Shown: positions 44,130 through 52,312 of the stretch, piece after piece
Layout: each line of letters begins with the position of its first letter
How positions within the stretch are numbered: position 1 is the stretch's first letter
Assembly: GCA_036489025.1 (NCBI GenBank)
Contig: DASXGN010000038.1
Location: 1 to 64,000, forward strand
Origin: Dryocola sp036489025
GTDB taxonomy: Bacteria; Pseudomonadota; Gammaproteobacteria; Enterobacterales; Enterobacteriaceae
DNA: 64,000 bases
Direction: 5' to 3'
Made by a program: the position numbers and the translations under genes
Notes under the pieces: generated by a model
Seen by the model: the letters and a program-made list of their open reading frames with translations, nothing else
Databases searched by the model: none
Told to the model about the DNA's origin: nothing

Positions 44130-44680
44130 AAGCCGACACAGTCCTTTAAATGATCCAGCGCCCGACGAACCCAGCTTTTCACCGTGCCCAGCGGCTGATG
44201 CAGCCAGGCGGCAATCTCGCCGTGCGACATGCCCTGGTAATAGGCGAGCACCACGCTTTGCCGCTGCTCGGGATTAAGATGTTCCAGACAAAGCGTAAGC
44301 TTATCGACCTCATCGTGGCCGTGCAGCGCGTCTTCTCCGCGAGCGTATGCCTCCGGCGTCCGGTCGGTAAACTCCTCTTCCAGGCTGCTGGTTTGCATTG
44401 CCCCGCTTCTGAGCCAGTCAATGCAGCGGTTGCGAACAATATGCGTCAGCCAGGTCATGGGAGAACTTAAGGCGGGATCGTAAGTTGCGGCGCGGTTCCA
44501 GACGGTCAGGAAGCTGTCGTGAAGCACCTCTTCGGCCAGCGCCTGGCGGCGCAGCATTCTCAGCGCTACCGGGAAAAGCAGCGGTGAAACCTGACGATAT
44601 AGCTGTTCAAAAGCACGACGATCGCCTGCGGCTACCGCCCTGACTAAAGCCACCTGTTGCTGTACCAGCGCTTTATCCAT
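44126..44680 (-). CDS. ECF RNA polymerase sigma factor (SigK-like)
   Basis: This is a 184-residue extracytoplasmic-function sigma factor. Region 2 (about 20-90) includes ALAEEVLHDSFLTVWNRA and DPALSSPMTWLTHIVRNRCID. Region 4 (about 125-182) includes LNPEQRQSVVLAYYQGMSHGEIA with the helix-turn-helix PLGTVKSWVRRALDHLK. The ATG at 44680 has AGGA six bases upstream; the frame extends to 44728 but without a ribosome site. It lies between a fasciclin gene and an RskA-type gene, the arrangement of the mycobacterial SigK system. Confidence 0.9.
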   Translation of the reverse strand: MDKALVQQQVALVRAVAAGDRRAFEQLYRQVSPLLFPVALRMLRRQALAEEVLHDSFLTVWNRAATYDPALSSPMTWLTHIVRNRCIDWLRSGAMQTSSLEEEFTDRTPEAYARGEDALHGHDEVDKLTLCLEHLNPEQRQSVVLAYYQGMSHGEIAAWLHQPLGTVKSWVRRALDHLKDCVGL

Positions 44681-44744
44681 AGCCATCCTGAAAAGTGAGG
44701 GCATTCCGCGGGTTGCGTATGCCCACACCGAGTATAGACAGGAA

Positions 44745-45308
44745 TTACTTAGGCATCAGGACAGTATCGATGACGTCAATCACACCATTTTTCTGATGAA
44801 CGTCGTAGGTGCTGATATTGGCCACGTTACCCTTGCCGTCTTTAAGCTGAATATTGTGCAGGCCGTTGCTCATGATCCACAGCGGTTGGCCGTTGACCGT
44901 TTTCAGCTCGGCGTGGCCGCCACCCTGTTTGATTTTTTTCTCCAGCTGTTTCATGTCGTAGCTCCCGGCCACCACGTGATAGGTCAGGATGCTGGTGAGC
45001 TGCGCTTTATTTTCGGGTTTGACCAGGCTATCCACCGTACCCGCCGGAAGTTTGGCAAACGCAGCGTTAGTGGGCGCGAAGACGGTGAATGGCCCCGGAC
45101 CTTGCAGCGTATCCACCAGTCCGGCAGCCTTCACGGCGGCAACAAGCGTAGTGTGATCTTTCGAATTAAGGGCGTTTTCGACAATGTTTTTCGAAGGATA
45201 CATTGCCGCTCCGCCGACCATGACGGAGTCGTTGTTCATCATCGCAGCCATGCTTAATGCGCTGAACAGTAAGGAGGTAGACGCGGCGGAAACGAGATAT
45301 TTGTTCAT
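44745..45308 (-). CDS. Secreted fasciclin-domain protein
   Basis: This is a 187-residue exported protein with a signal peptide at about 1-22 and one FAS1 domain (about 45-185). The H1 box FTVFAPTNAAFAKLPAGTV and the H2-like ISTYDVHQKNGVIDVIDTVLMPK are clear. FAS1 proteins mediate adhesion or ligand binding outside the cytoplasm. It is the first gene of an operon with the ECF sigma and anti-sigma genes, and is probably the main target of that sigma factor. It is related in domain type to mycobacterial MPT70/MPT83. Confidence 0.9.
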   Translation of the reverse strand: MNKYLVSAASTSLLFSALSMAAMMNNDSVMVGGAAMYPSKNIVENALNSKDHTTLVAAVKAAGLVDTLQGPGPFTVFAPTNAAFAKLPAGTVDSLVKPENKAQLTSILTYHVVAGSYDMKQLEKKIKQGGGHAELKTVNGQPLWIMSNGLHNIQLKDGKGNVANISTYDVHQKNGVIDVIDTVLMPK

Positions 45309-45357
45309 GGTTAATGCCTCATTTGTAGGGGAGCGCGTGGGTGGCTCACAGTCTTAT

Positions 45358-45384
45358 GTACGCAGGGTCCGGCAAACTGGATGC
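45358..45384 (-). promoter_or_regulatory. Candidate ECF sigma promoter of the fasciclin operon
   Basis: On the minus strand, GCATCC (45379-45384), a 16-base spacer and CGTAC (45358-45362) lie about 50 bases before the fasciclin start. This resembles SigK-type promoters (CCATCC / CGAAT, as I recall them) and supports autoregulation. It is a pattern match only. Confidence 0.5.
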
Positions 45385-45580
45385 AGGAAAACAAAATTAT
45401 TTTTTTCTTCACCCAACGGGCCGCGCGGCTTGCGTTTTTCCCTTCCCTGACAAATGCTTTGCATTCACGTAATGTGCCTTTACAGTTTTCAAACTTTCAT
45501 CATAAGTATTAACATGTGCCGCAAATGTTCCAGATGGTTCGTCTGGACAATCGCCCTTCTCACCTGATGAATATGCCCTG

Positions 45581-47719
45581 ATGAAAATGACACAACATGG
45601 AAAGTCCTCGCTTCACCTCCTGCTGCTCCCCGCGCTGGCTTCCTGGGCCGCGCCTGCTGTTTCAGCCGACGCGCCTAAAAATGACGAGCAAACGATGGTG
45701 GTGACCGCCACGCCGGGCGGCATTTCCGAGCTGGATACGCCTGCCGCCGTCAGCGTGGTTAACGGAGAGGATATGCGTCAGGCCGCGCCGCGCGTGAACC
45801 TTTCAGAAAGTCTGAGCAGCGTGCCCGGACTACAGATACAAAATCGCCAAAACTACGCTCAGGATTTGCAGCTTTCCGTGCGCGGATTTGGTTCGCGCTC
45901 CACCTACGGCGTGCGCGGCGTGCGGATGTACGTCGACGGCATTCCGGCGACCATGCCGGACGGACAGGGCCAGACGTCTAACATTGACATTAACAGCGTG
46001 GAAAGCATCGAAGTGCTGCGCGGCCCGTTTTCGGCGCTGTACGGCAACGCATCCGGCGGCGTGGTCAACGTCAGTACGACCACCGGCACTCAGCCGCCAA
46101 CGCTTGAGGCCAGCACGTATTACGGCAGCTTCGGTAGCTGGCGCAATAGCGTTAAAGCCACGGGTTCGACGGGCGATGGCACCCAGGCGGGCGACGTGGA
46201 TTACGCCGTTTCCGCCTCCCGCTTTACTACGCACGGCTACCGCGATCATAGCAGCGCGCAGAAGAACCTTGGCAATGCCAAACTGGGCGTACGTCTTGAT
46301 GAGGCCAGCAGGCTAACCTTCCTGTTTAACAGCGTGGATATTGACGCTAACGATCCGGGTGGCCTGACCGGGCAGGAGTGGCACGACAACCCAACCCAGT
46401 CGCCGCGAGCCGATCAGTACGATACGCGGAAAACCACCAAACAAACCCAGGCGGGCCTGCACTACGAGCGTCAGCTGACGGCAAATGACGACCTGAGCGT
46501 GATGGTTTACGCGGGCGAGCGAGAAACCACGCAGTACCAGTCGATTCCCGTCGGGCCGCAGCTCAATCCTACCCATCCGGGAGGCGTAATTCAGCTTGCT
46601 CGCCACTATCAGGGCATTGATTCCCGCTGGACGCATCGCGGCGATATCTTCTCCGTACCGGTCAGCTTCACGACGGGCCTGGATTACGAAACGATGTCCG
46701 AGAAGCGCAAAGGGTACGAAAACTTTGTGGTCGAAAACGGCACCACGGTATTGGGCGAAAAAGGCAACCTGCGCCGCAACGAGCGCAACTTAATGTGGAA
46801 CGTCGATCCGTATCTGCAAACCGCGTGGCAGTTTACCGACAAACTTAGCCTTGATGCTGGCGTGCGGTTCAGCTCGGTTTATTTCGACTCCAACGATTAT
46901 TACATTACCGGCGCTAACGGCGATGACAGCGGCGAAGCGAGCTATCACAAATGGTTACCGGCCGCCTCTTTGAAATACGCCGTCACCGACGCGTGGAATA
47001 TCTACACTTCGGCGGGGCGAGGGTTTGAAACGCCGACCATCAATGAGCTTTCCTACCGTGACAGCGGCCAGTCGGGGCTGAACTTTGGCCTGAAACCGTC
47101 CACCAGCGACACGATTGAAGTGGGCAGTAAAACCCGTATCGGCAACGGCCTGTTCAGCGCGGCCGTGTTCCAGACCGATACCGACGATGAGATCGTCGTC
47201 GATCAAAGCAGCGGCGGACGCACCACCTATAAAAACGCCGGCGAGACACGTCGCCGGGGCGTGGAGCTTTCGCTCGATCAGCAGTTTGCCTGGGACTGGC
47301 GAGTCAAAGCCGCGTGGACCTATCTGGATGCCACCTACCGGACCAACGTCTGCGGCGGCGAGAGCTGCAAAGGCAACCGTATGCCGGGCATCGCCCGCAA
47401 CATGGGCTACGCCGCGCTGGAGTACGCTCCGCAGGAAGGCTTCTATGCCGGGGCGGACATTCGCTACATGAGCGATATTCAGGCCGATGACGAGAACGAC
47501 GCCAAAGCGCCAACCTACACCGTCGCCTCGCTGAACAGCGGCTACAAATTCCGCATTCAACAAAGCTGGCTGCTGGACGTCTGGGGCCGTGTGGACAACC
47601 TGTTCGACCGTGATTATGTCGGATCGGTCATCGTTAACGAAGGCAATGGCCGCTACTTCGAACCCGCGCCGGGACGTAACTACGGCGTTGGCGTTAATTT
47701 GAGTTACACCTTCCAGTAA
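45581..47719 (+). CDS. pqqU: TonB-dependent outer-membrane receptor PqqU (YncD)
   Basis: This is a 712-residue TonB-dependent receptor close to E. coli YncD, now called PqqU, which imports pyrroloquinoline quinone for use by apo-glucose dehydrogenase. The signal peptide is about 1-29 (ending AVSA), the TonB-box-like EQTMVVTA follows, then the plug (about 45-165, VRGFGSRSTYGVRGVRMYVDGIPATMPDG) and a 22-strand barrel ending LSYTFQ with the terminal aromatic needed for BAM insertion. It is divergent from the fasciclin operon. E. coli yncE is not beside it here. Confidence 0.94.
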   Translation: MKMTQHGKSSLHLLLLPALASWAAPAVSADAPKNDEQTMVVTATPGGISELDTPAAVSVVNGEDMRQAAPRVNLSESLSSVPGLQIQNRQNYAQDLQLSVRGFGSRSTYGVRGVRMYVDGIPATMPDGQGQTSNIDINSVESIEVLRGPFSALYGNASGGVVNVSTTTGTQPPTLEASTYYGSFGSWRNSVKATGSTGDGTQAGDVDYAVSASRFTTHGYRDHSSAQKNLGNAKLGVRLDEASRLTFLFNSVDIDANDPGGLTGQEWHDNPTQSPRADQYDTRKTTKQTQAGLHYERQLTANDDLSVMVYAGERETTQYQSIPVGPQLNPTHPGGVIQLARHYQGIDSRWTHRGDIFSVPVSFTTGLDYETMSEKRKGYENFVVENGTTVLGEKGNLRRNERNLMWNVDPYLQTAWQFTDKLSLDAGVRFSSVYFDSNDYYITGANGDDSGEASYHKWLPAASLKYAVTDAWNIYTSAGRGFETPTINELSYRDSGQSGLNFGLKPSTSDTIEVGSKTRIGNGLFSAAVFQTDTDDEIVVDQSSGGRTTYKNAGETRRRGVELSLDQQFAWDWRVKAAWTYLDATYRTNVCGGESCKGNRMPGIARNMGYAALEYAPQEGFYAGADIRYMSDIQADDENDAKAPTYTVASLNSGYKFRIQQSWLLDVWGRVDNLFDRDYVGSVIVNEGNGRYFEPAPGRNYGVGVNLSYTFQ

Positions 47720-47728
47720 TCCCTCACG

Positions 47729-47752
47729 GCGGAACCTCAGCGTTCCGCTTTT
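47729..47752 (+). terminator. Terminator of pqqU
   Basis: GCGGAAC (47729-47735) pairs with GTTCCGC (47742-47748), followed by TTTTACTTT. It lies 10 bases after the pqqU stop. Confidence 0.85.
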
Positions 47753-47755
47753 ACT

Positions 47756-48409
47756 TTACCCCGCTGAGCTTTGAAACAGCAGTTCTCTGAGCCACTGATG
47801 GGCCGGGTCCTGATGGGTGCGTTCATGCCAGGCCGCAACTTTAGTAAAGCCCGGCACGGCCAGCGGCGGTTCGCGGGTTGTGATTCCCTGCCCAGGCACA
47901 ATCAGCCTTGCGGGCACGACGGTGATTAAATGCGTCGTACGAAGCACCTCTTTGAGAAATAAAAAGCTCTGCACCGACAGGCTGACCCGCCGCTGATAGC
48001 CCAGCTTTTGCAGCGCGGTATCCGTCACGCCGTTAAATTCGCTGCCGCTCCACGAAACCAGCGCGTGGTCCCAGCCACAAAAATCATCCAGCGAAAGATC
48101 CTGCTGGTTTGCCAGCGGGTGGTGCGCTCCCATCGCGCACACGTAGCGCTCTTCATAAAGCGTGCGGGCATGTAAATCCGGGGCGATAGCGTAAGTCGTA
48201 ACGATCGCGATATCGATTTCCCCTTTTTCCAGCTGCTGCTGGGTGTGGTTATCTTCCGGCGGACGGACGGCGACGCGCATGTTCGGCGCGGCCAGACGTA
48301 GCCGGGCGATAAACGGCAGCACGATGGCCTGTAGCGCATAATCCGTGGCGGTCAGGGATGCGGTCAGCGTCGAGGTCGCCGGGTCAAACTCTTCGGGCCT
48401 TAGAATCAT
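47756..48409 (-). pseudogene. LysR-family regulator, N-terminally truncated
   Basis: This 217-residue frame is the co-inducer-binding domain of a LysR regulator. It begins at FDPATSTLTASLTATDYALQAIVLPFI, where full-length proteins have already used about 90 residues for the helix-turn-helix and linker. No DNA-binding domain is encoded upstream in any frame. Instead the reverse-strand sequence runs straight into the neighbouring SRPBCC gene. A deletion between two divergent genes is the simplest explanation. A functional co-inducer-binding protein without DNA binding is possible but unlikely. Confidence 0.82.
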
Positions 48410-48874
48410 TTTGCCTCTAACGAAATCATCGTTCCTGGCCTGAGCGCCGCTGAAGTCTGGCGCTGGCTGACCGATACCCAGGCCTGGCCGGAGTATTACG
48501 GCAACGTTTCAGAGGTGAAATTTTACGACGAAAGCGGCCCGCAGCTAAGCGCCGGGGCCCGCTTTCGCTTCACCACTTTCAGCTTCCCGGTTGAAGCCCA
48601 GGTAGAAGAGTTTTTGGCTCCGCGCGACGGACAGCCGGGGCGACTGGCCTGGCACGGCTGGGTTGACGGCGATGAGCAAACGGCTCTCGACGTGCATCAC
48701 GCCTGGCTGCTGGAGGACTTACCGCAGGGCCGCATGCGTATTCTTACCCAGGAGACGCAGAACGGAAAACCCGCCAGAGACCTGGCCTCAACCCTGCCAA
48801 ACCCGATGATTAACGCCCATCAGGAATGGATCGGCGGCCTGGCAAAAAAAGCGCTGGCTGAAAAGTCTTACTGA
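48404..48874 (+). pseudogene. SRPBCC (START-like) domain protein lacking its start
   Basis: The frame from 48404 reads NHFASNEIIVPGLSAAEVWRWLTDTQAWPEYYG, the expected N-terminus of a polyketide-cyclase-like SRPBCC protein, and continues normally to 48874 (about 156 residues). A stop at 48401 and the absence of any ATG, GTG or TTG before a GTG at 48515 mean the native start is missing. The first few residues and the promoter were probably lost in the same deletion that truncated the LysR gene. Starting at 48515 would remove the first 37 residues of the fold. Confidence 0.72.
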
Positions 48875-49236
48875 GGAGGATGGCCGGTCATCTGCACGGT
48901 CAGCCAGTGATATATCACGGCCACCACGTAGCGCTGCTGCTCGGCGGAAAGTGTCGTTCCTGCGGGGATGCCGTGCCATTTCGCCAGGCAGCCCCGGCAG
49001 CAGGTGGCCGTGGCGTGCTGGGCGATAAAGACCGGATGACCGCGCATCGGCGTTTGCTTACCGTCATTTTTCGGCTCCGCCGGTGCGAGGCGCCGGGCAA
49101 TAAAATCATCCGCGTGGCGGGCCAGCGTTTCCGGGCCTTTATCAAGGCAGTACTGGCGTTCTTTCGGGCCAAGGCGAAAACGCTGACGAAACGCAGAGCG
49201 GGACAGGCGCTGAAAAAGAGAATCGAAATTATTCAC
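48868..49236 (-). CDS. DUF4186-family protein
   Basis: This is a 122-residue small basic protein of the DUF4186 type. FRLGPKERQYCLDKGPETLARHADDFI and the Cys/His-containing MRGHPVFIAQHATATCCRGCLAKWHGIPAG suggest a metal site (CCRGC with nearby His residues). The function is unknown. It overlaps the 3' end of the SRPBCC pseudogene by 7 bases and lies 69 bases downstream of a DMT transporter gene on the same strand. Confidence 0.75.
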   Translation of the reverse strand: MNNFDSLFQRLSRSAFRQRFRLGPKERQYCLDKGPETLARHADDFIARRLAPAEPKNDGKQTPMRGHPVFIAQHATATCCRGCLAKWHGIPAGTTLSAEQQRYVVAVIYHWLTVQMTGHPPQ

Positions 49237-49305
49237 GGCAAAGCTTCAGATAACCGAACACGGGAGCCACTGTTTTCCTCCTTTGGCCGCTGGATGGCAA
49301 GCGGA

Positions 49306-50133
49306 TCAGACGCGTTTATCGGCATAAATCGTCATGGCTATCCCCGCGAGAACGGCGGTTGTCGAGGCCACGAGCTGAAGCGTGAAGTTTTCGCCGAGGA
49401 AAACCACCCCGCCCAGCGCCGAAATACACGGCACGCTGAGCTGTACGGTGCTGGCGGTGGAGGATGTCAACGCGGGAACAATGGCGTACCACAGAGCGTA
49501 GGCCGCGCCCGAGGTTAGCCCGCCGGATAGCAGAGCCAGCATCAGCCCCGTGGTATCAGTATGCGCATATTGGTTGAACGCCAGCGAGAGGATTACCGCT
49601 GCGGGTGCCGCCAGGATAAAACTGCCCGCCGTGGCCGCCGCGGCGTTTTTAACGCTTTTCCCAGCGATGCAGTAAGCCGCCCAGGCAAGGCCAGAAAGCA
49701 CCATCGCCGCAGCAGGAAGGATGGCCGGGCTGTTTGCTCCGGGCAGTAAAAGGCAGCCGATCCCCGCGCCGGCAAGCATAATGCCGCTGCATTTTATCCA
49801 CGTTAACTTCTCACCCCGGTAAGTTCCCCAGCCGGTCATCACCAGTTGAACCGTGCCGAACAGCAGCAGCGCGCCCTCTGCTGCGCCAAGGTGGACATAG
49901 GCCGCAGAGAAAGCTAAAACGTAAACGCCCAGGAAGAAGGCATTTTTCCCGTACCATTCAATTTTGCGGTTCAGAAAAGGTTTTAGCAGCAGTATAAAGA
50001 GCACGACGGCGCCGCCCACCAGCCGCAGGCTGCTGAATGAAAGCGGGTCAATATGCACGCCTTTAAGCGCAACGCGGCAAAGGATGGAATTAGCCGCGAA
50101 TGCCAGCATCGCCAGCGTGATTTTGCCCGTCAT
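49306..50133 (-). CDS. EamA/DMT-family transporter
   Basis: This is a 275-residue drug/metabolite transporter with ten helices in two EamA repeats. The start is placed at the ATG at 50133 (GAGAGAAAG upstream); a TTG at 50145 would add four residues. The second repeat contains LLSGGLTSGAAYALWYAIVPAL, a typical EamA stretch. The likely direction is export of a small metabolite; the substrate is unknown. Confidence 0.82.
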   Translation of the reverse strand: MTGKITLAMLAFAANSILCRVALKGVHIDPLSFSSLRLVGGAVVLFILLLKPFLNRKIEWYGKNAFFLGVYVLAFSAAYVHLGAAEGALLLFGTVQLVMTGWGTYRGEKLTWIKCSGIMLAGAGIGCLLLPGANSPAILPAAAMVLSGLAWAAYCIAGKSVKNAAAATAGSFILAAPAAVILSLAFNQYAHTDTTGLMLALLSGGLTSGAAYALWYAIVPALTSSTASTVQLSVPCISALGGVVFLGENFTLQLVASTTAVLAGIAMTIYADKRV

Positions 50134-50365
50134 ACTTTCTCTCAAAGCCGCATAGGAACGTTGATATTAATCCAGCCCGAGGCTGGAAGCAGAGAATATT
50201 TCACGATGGAATAGCGCTTTACAAAGCCTATGGACTCAGAATATTTCTTCATAAGCTGTGCGATAATCGATTGATGAAATAACTAAAGATCGCCCGCTTC
50301 ACCTTCTCTTTCGCGGTTTTTTTTTGCATTATTCTTTGCACAACCTTTTGAGAACAGGACGAACT

Positions 50366-50548
50366 ATGCCTTCAGTTGACCCGCAGCAGCTTGCCAGGCG
50401 AATTGATACCGTGCTGGATATTCTGGTCGGCGGCGATCACGCTTCAGCGATAAACAACCTTGAAATCCTCAAAGCCGAGCTGCTGAGCATTGCGAAAGGT
50501 GAAGAACGCCACGACAGCGATCTGAAAAAATCACCGTGGGAGATTTAG
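50366..50548 (+). CDS. Small conserved-looking protein, unknown function
   Basis: This is a 60-residue acidic soluble protein (MPSVDPQQLARRIDTVLDIL ... KKSPWEI), mostly helical, with no signal peptide or membrane segment. The ATG at 50366 has AGGA six bases upstream and the codon use is like that of its neighbours, so I accept it as a real gene. I do not recognise the family with certainty. It stands alone, convergent with fsaA, with a stem-loop between them. Confidence 0.68.
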   Translation: MPSVDPQQLARRIDTVLDILVGGDHASAINNLEILKAELLSIAKGEERHDSDLKKSPWEI

Positions 50549-50580
50549 ACGAGGAGAGCTTACGGGAAGCGCCTCGACGC

Positions 50581-50604
50581 AGCCCTCTCCCGCAGGAGAG
50601 GGCT
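50581..50604. repeat. Perfect stem-loop between convergent genes
   Basis: AGCCCTCTCC (50581-50590) and GGAGAGGGCT (50595-50604) form a 10-bp perfect stem with a CGCA loop. There is no U-tract on either side, so it is not a standard terminator. It may be a dispersed intergenic palindrome or an RNA-stabilising hairpin; I see no second copy in the window. Confidence 0.6.
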
Positions 50605-50611
50605 ACATCAG

Positions 50612-51274
50612 TTACAGCGTTAAAGAACCGAAAGCGCCCTGCCAGTCTTTTTCAAAAGTTTCAATCGCGGCGGTAACCGCAGGCGTGGTCAGCAGCTGAT
50701 CCGCAACGTCTACCGGCAAGGTGATAGATTCACAGCCCGCCAGCAGGCAGGACATCGCCTGGTGCGGCGTGCGGAAGCTTGCCGCCAGCACTTTGGCGTG
50801 CGGGGCATGCAGCGTCAGCAGCTGTTGCAGATCCTGCACCATCTGAATACCGTCGCCGCCCTGCGCGTCCAGACGGTTGACATAAGGAGCGACGTATTCC
50901 GCTCCGGCCAGCGCCGCCAGCAAACCTTGTGCCGCACCGTAGACCGCCGTGCCAAGCGTTGGAATACCCAGAATTTTCAGCTGTTTCATCGCCGCCAGAC
51001 CTTCAACCGTGGTTGGTACTTTGACGACCAGGCCCGGTACGCGGGCAGTCAGAAGCTGAGCTTCGCGCACCATTTCGTCGGCCTTAGCAGCAATCACCTG
51101 AGCAAATAATCTGCCCTCACCGCCCAGCTCATCCTGCAGCGCGGGCAACACTTCCCACAGTGAACGACCTGCTTTCGCGACAATCGACGGGTTGGTGGTG
51201 ACGCCATGCAGCGGTAAAACTCGCGCCAGGCGCTTAACGGCGGCCACATCAGCGGTATCTAAATACAGTTCCAT
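50612..51274 (-). CDS. fsaA: Fructose-6-phosphate aldolase
   Basis: This is a 220-residue class I aldolase of the FSA/transaldolase-like group. It cleaves fructose 6-phosphate, and prefers hydroxyacetone or dihydroxyacetone as donor. The Schiff-base Lys85 is in LVVKVPTT, the catalytic Tyr in VAPYVNRLDAQGG, and the C-terminal helix is present. It resembles E. coli FsaA slightly more than FsaB in the C-terminal DWQGAFG. It is divergent from ybiY-ybiW with 133 bases between, as part of one anaerobic sugar-phosphate cassette. Confidence 0.93.
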   Translation of the reverse strand: MELYLDTADVAAVKRLARVLPLHGVTTNPSIVAKAGRSLWEVLPALQDELGGEGRLFAQVIAAKADEMVREAQLLTARVPGLVVKVPTTVEGLAAMKQLKILGIPTLGTAVYGAAQGLLAALAGAEYVAPYVNRLDAQGGDGIQMVQDLQQLLTLHAPHAKVLAASFRTPHQAMSCLLAGCESITLPVDVADQLLTTPAVTAAIETFEKDWQGAFGSLTL

Positions 51275-51337
51275 AGGTTCTCCAGATTCGAGTCAGATCT
51301 CATTGTCGCCATCATAGCTCCGCCTTCTGAATATTAG

Positions 51338-51351
51338 CTGATCAAAATCAA
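51338..51351. promoter_or_regulatory. FNR box upstream of ybiY
   Basis: CTGAT-CAAA-ATCAA differs from the FNR consensus TTGAT-N4-ATCAA at one base. The centre at 51344.5 is 41.5 bases before the predicted start at 51386, the class II activator position. Confidence 0.75.
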
Positions 51352-51355
51352 TAAA

Positions 51356-51371
51356 ACTTTCATTCGAAAGT
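51356..51371. promoter_or_regulatory. Inverted repeat, probable repressor operator
   Basis: ACTTTC-ATTC-GAAAGT is a perfect 6-bp inverted repeat between the FNR box and the -10. A further CGAAAG follows at 51383-51388, 18 bases after the first, at the transcription start. The layout suits a DeoR-type repressor such as the nearby YciT, but this is inferred. Confidence 0.5.
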
Positions 51372-51373
51372 AA

Positions 51374-51379
51374 TCTAAT
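51374..51379 (+). promoter_or_regulatory. -10 element of ybiY-ybiW
   Basis: TCTAAT matches TATAAT at 5 of 6 positions. Its last base is 7 bases before the start expected from the FNR box. There is no clear -35, as usual for class II FNR promoters. Confidence 0.6.
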
Positions 51380-51407
51380 TTACGAAAGAAAGCAGAGAGG
51401 CAAAAAT

Positions 51408-52307
51408 ATGCTCTTCAATATCCAGCGTTACTCCACGCATGATGGCCCCGGTATCCGCACGGTGGTGTTCCTTAAGGGCTGCTCTCTCGGCTGCCGCTGG
51501 TGCCAGAACCCGGAGAGCCGCGCGCGGACGCAGGATGTTTTATTCGATGAGCGTCTGTGCCTTGCGGGTTGCGATTTATGTTCGCACGCCGCCCCGCAGA
51601 ATATTACACGCCTGGATGAAAAGCTGATCATCGCGCGCGAAAAACTCAGCCACGACGAGCTGGTCGCACTCACCGACTGCTGCCCGACCCAGGCGCTTTC
51701 GGTCTGCGGCGAGACGCAAAGCGTGGAGGCCATTATGGAAAAAGTGCTGCGCGACAAACCGTTTTACGATCGCAGCGGCGGCGGTATGACTCTTTCCGGC
51801 GGCGAGCCTTTTATGCAGCCTGAAATGGCGGGAGCGCTGCTTCAACGCAGCAAGGAAGCCGGAATAAATACCGCCGTCGAATCCTGTCTGCACGTGCCGT
51901 GGAAGTATATTGAACCGTCTTTGCCGCATCTGGATCTTCTCCTCGCCGACTTAAAGCACGTTGATCAACAGCGCTTCCGGCAGTGGACGGACGGCAGCGC
52001 TGAACGCGTGCTGGATAACTTCCGCAGGCTAGCCGCTCACGGCGTGGAAATGACCATTCGCGTACCGCTAATCCCTGATTTTAACGCTGACGAGCAGTCT
52101 GTTCGCGCCATCAGCGATTTTGCCGCCGATGAAATCGGCGCGAAAGCGATTCATTTTTTGCCCTACCACACCCTCGGTATCAACAAATATAAGCTCCTGA
52201 ACGTTCCCTATCTGGCCGCGCAAAAACCGCTCGACGCGCCCGAACTGCTGCATTTTGCCGAGCAGTACGCCAGCCAGAAAGGAATGACCGCCTGGATTAG
52301 AGGATAA
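51408..52307 (+). CDS. ybiY: Glycyl radical enzyme activase
   Basis: This is a 299-residue radical SAM activase (PflE/YbiY type) that installs the glycyl radical on its partner using SAM and a [4Fe-4S] cluster. The cluster motif CSLGCRWC has Cys25, Cys29 and Cys32. A small ferredoxin-like insert with CLAGCDLC and a later DCC pair follows at about 50-95. The glycine-rich GGGMTLSGGEP is near residues 124-134. It begins MLFNIQRYSTHDGPGIRTVVFLKG, typical of the family, and lies 5 bases before the glycyl radical enzyme gene. Confidence 0.94.
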   Translation: MLFNIQRYSTHDGPGIRTVVFLKGCSLGCRWCQNPESRARTQDVLFDERLCLAGCDLCSHAAPQNITRLDEKLIIAREKLSHDELVALTDCCPTQALSVCGETQSVEAIMEKVLRDKPFYDRSGGGMTLSGGEPFMQPEMAGALLQRSKEAGINTAVESCLHVPWKYIEPSLPHLDLLLADLKHVDQQRFRQWTDGSAERVLDNFRRLAAHGVEMTIRVPLIPDFNADEQSVRAISDFAADEIGAKAIHFLPYHTLGINKYKLLNVPYLAAQKPLDAPELLHFAEQYASQKGMTAWIRG

Positions 52308-52312
52308 ACATC

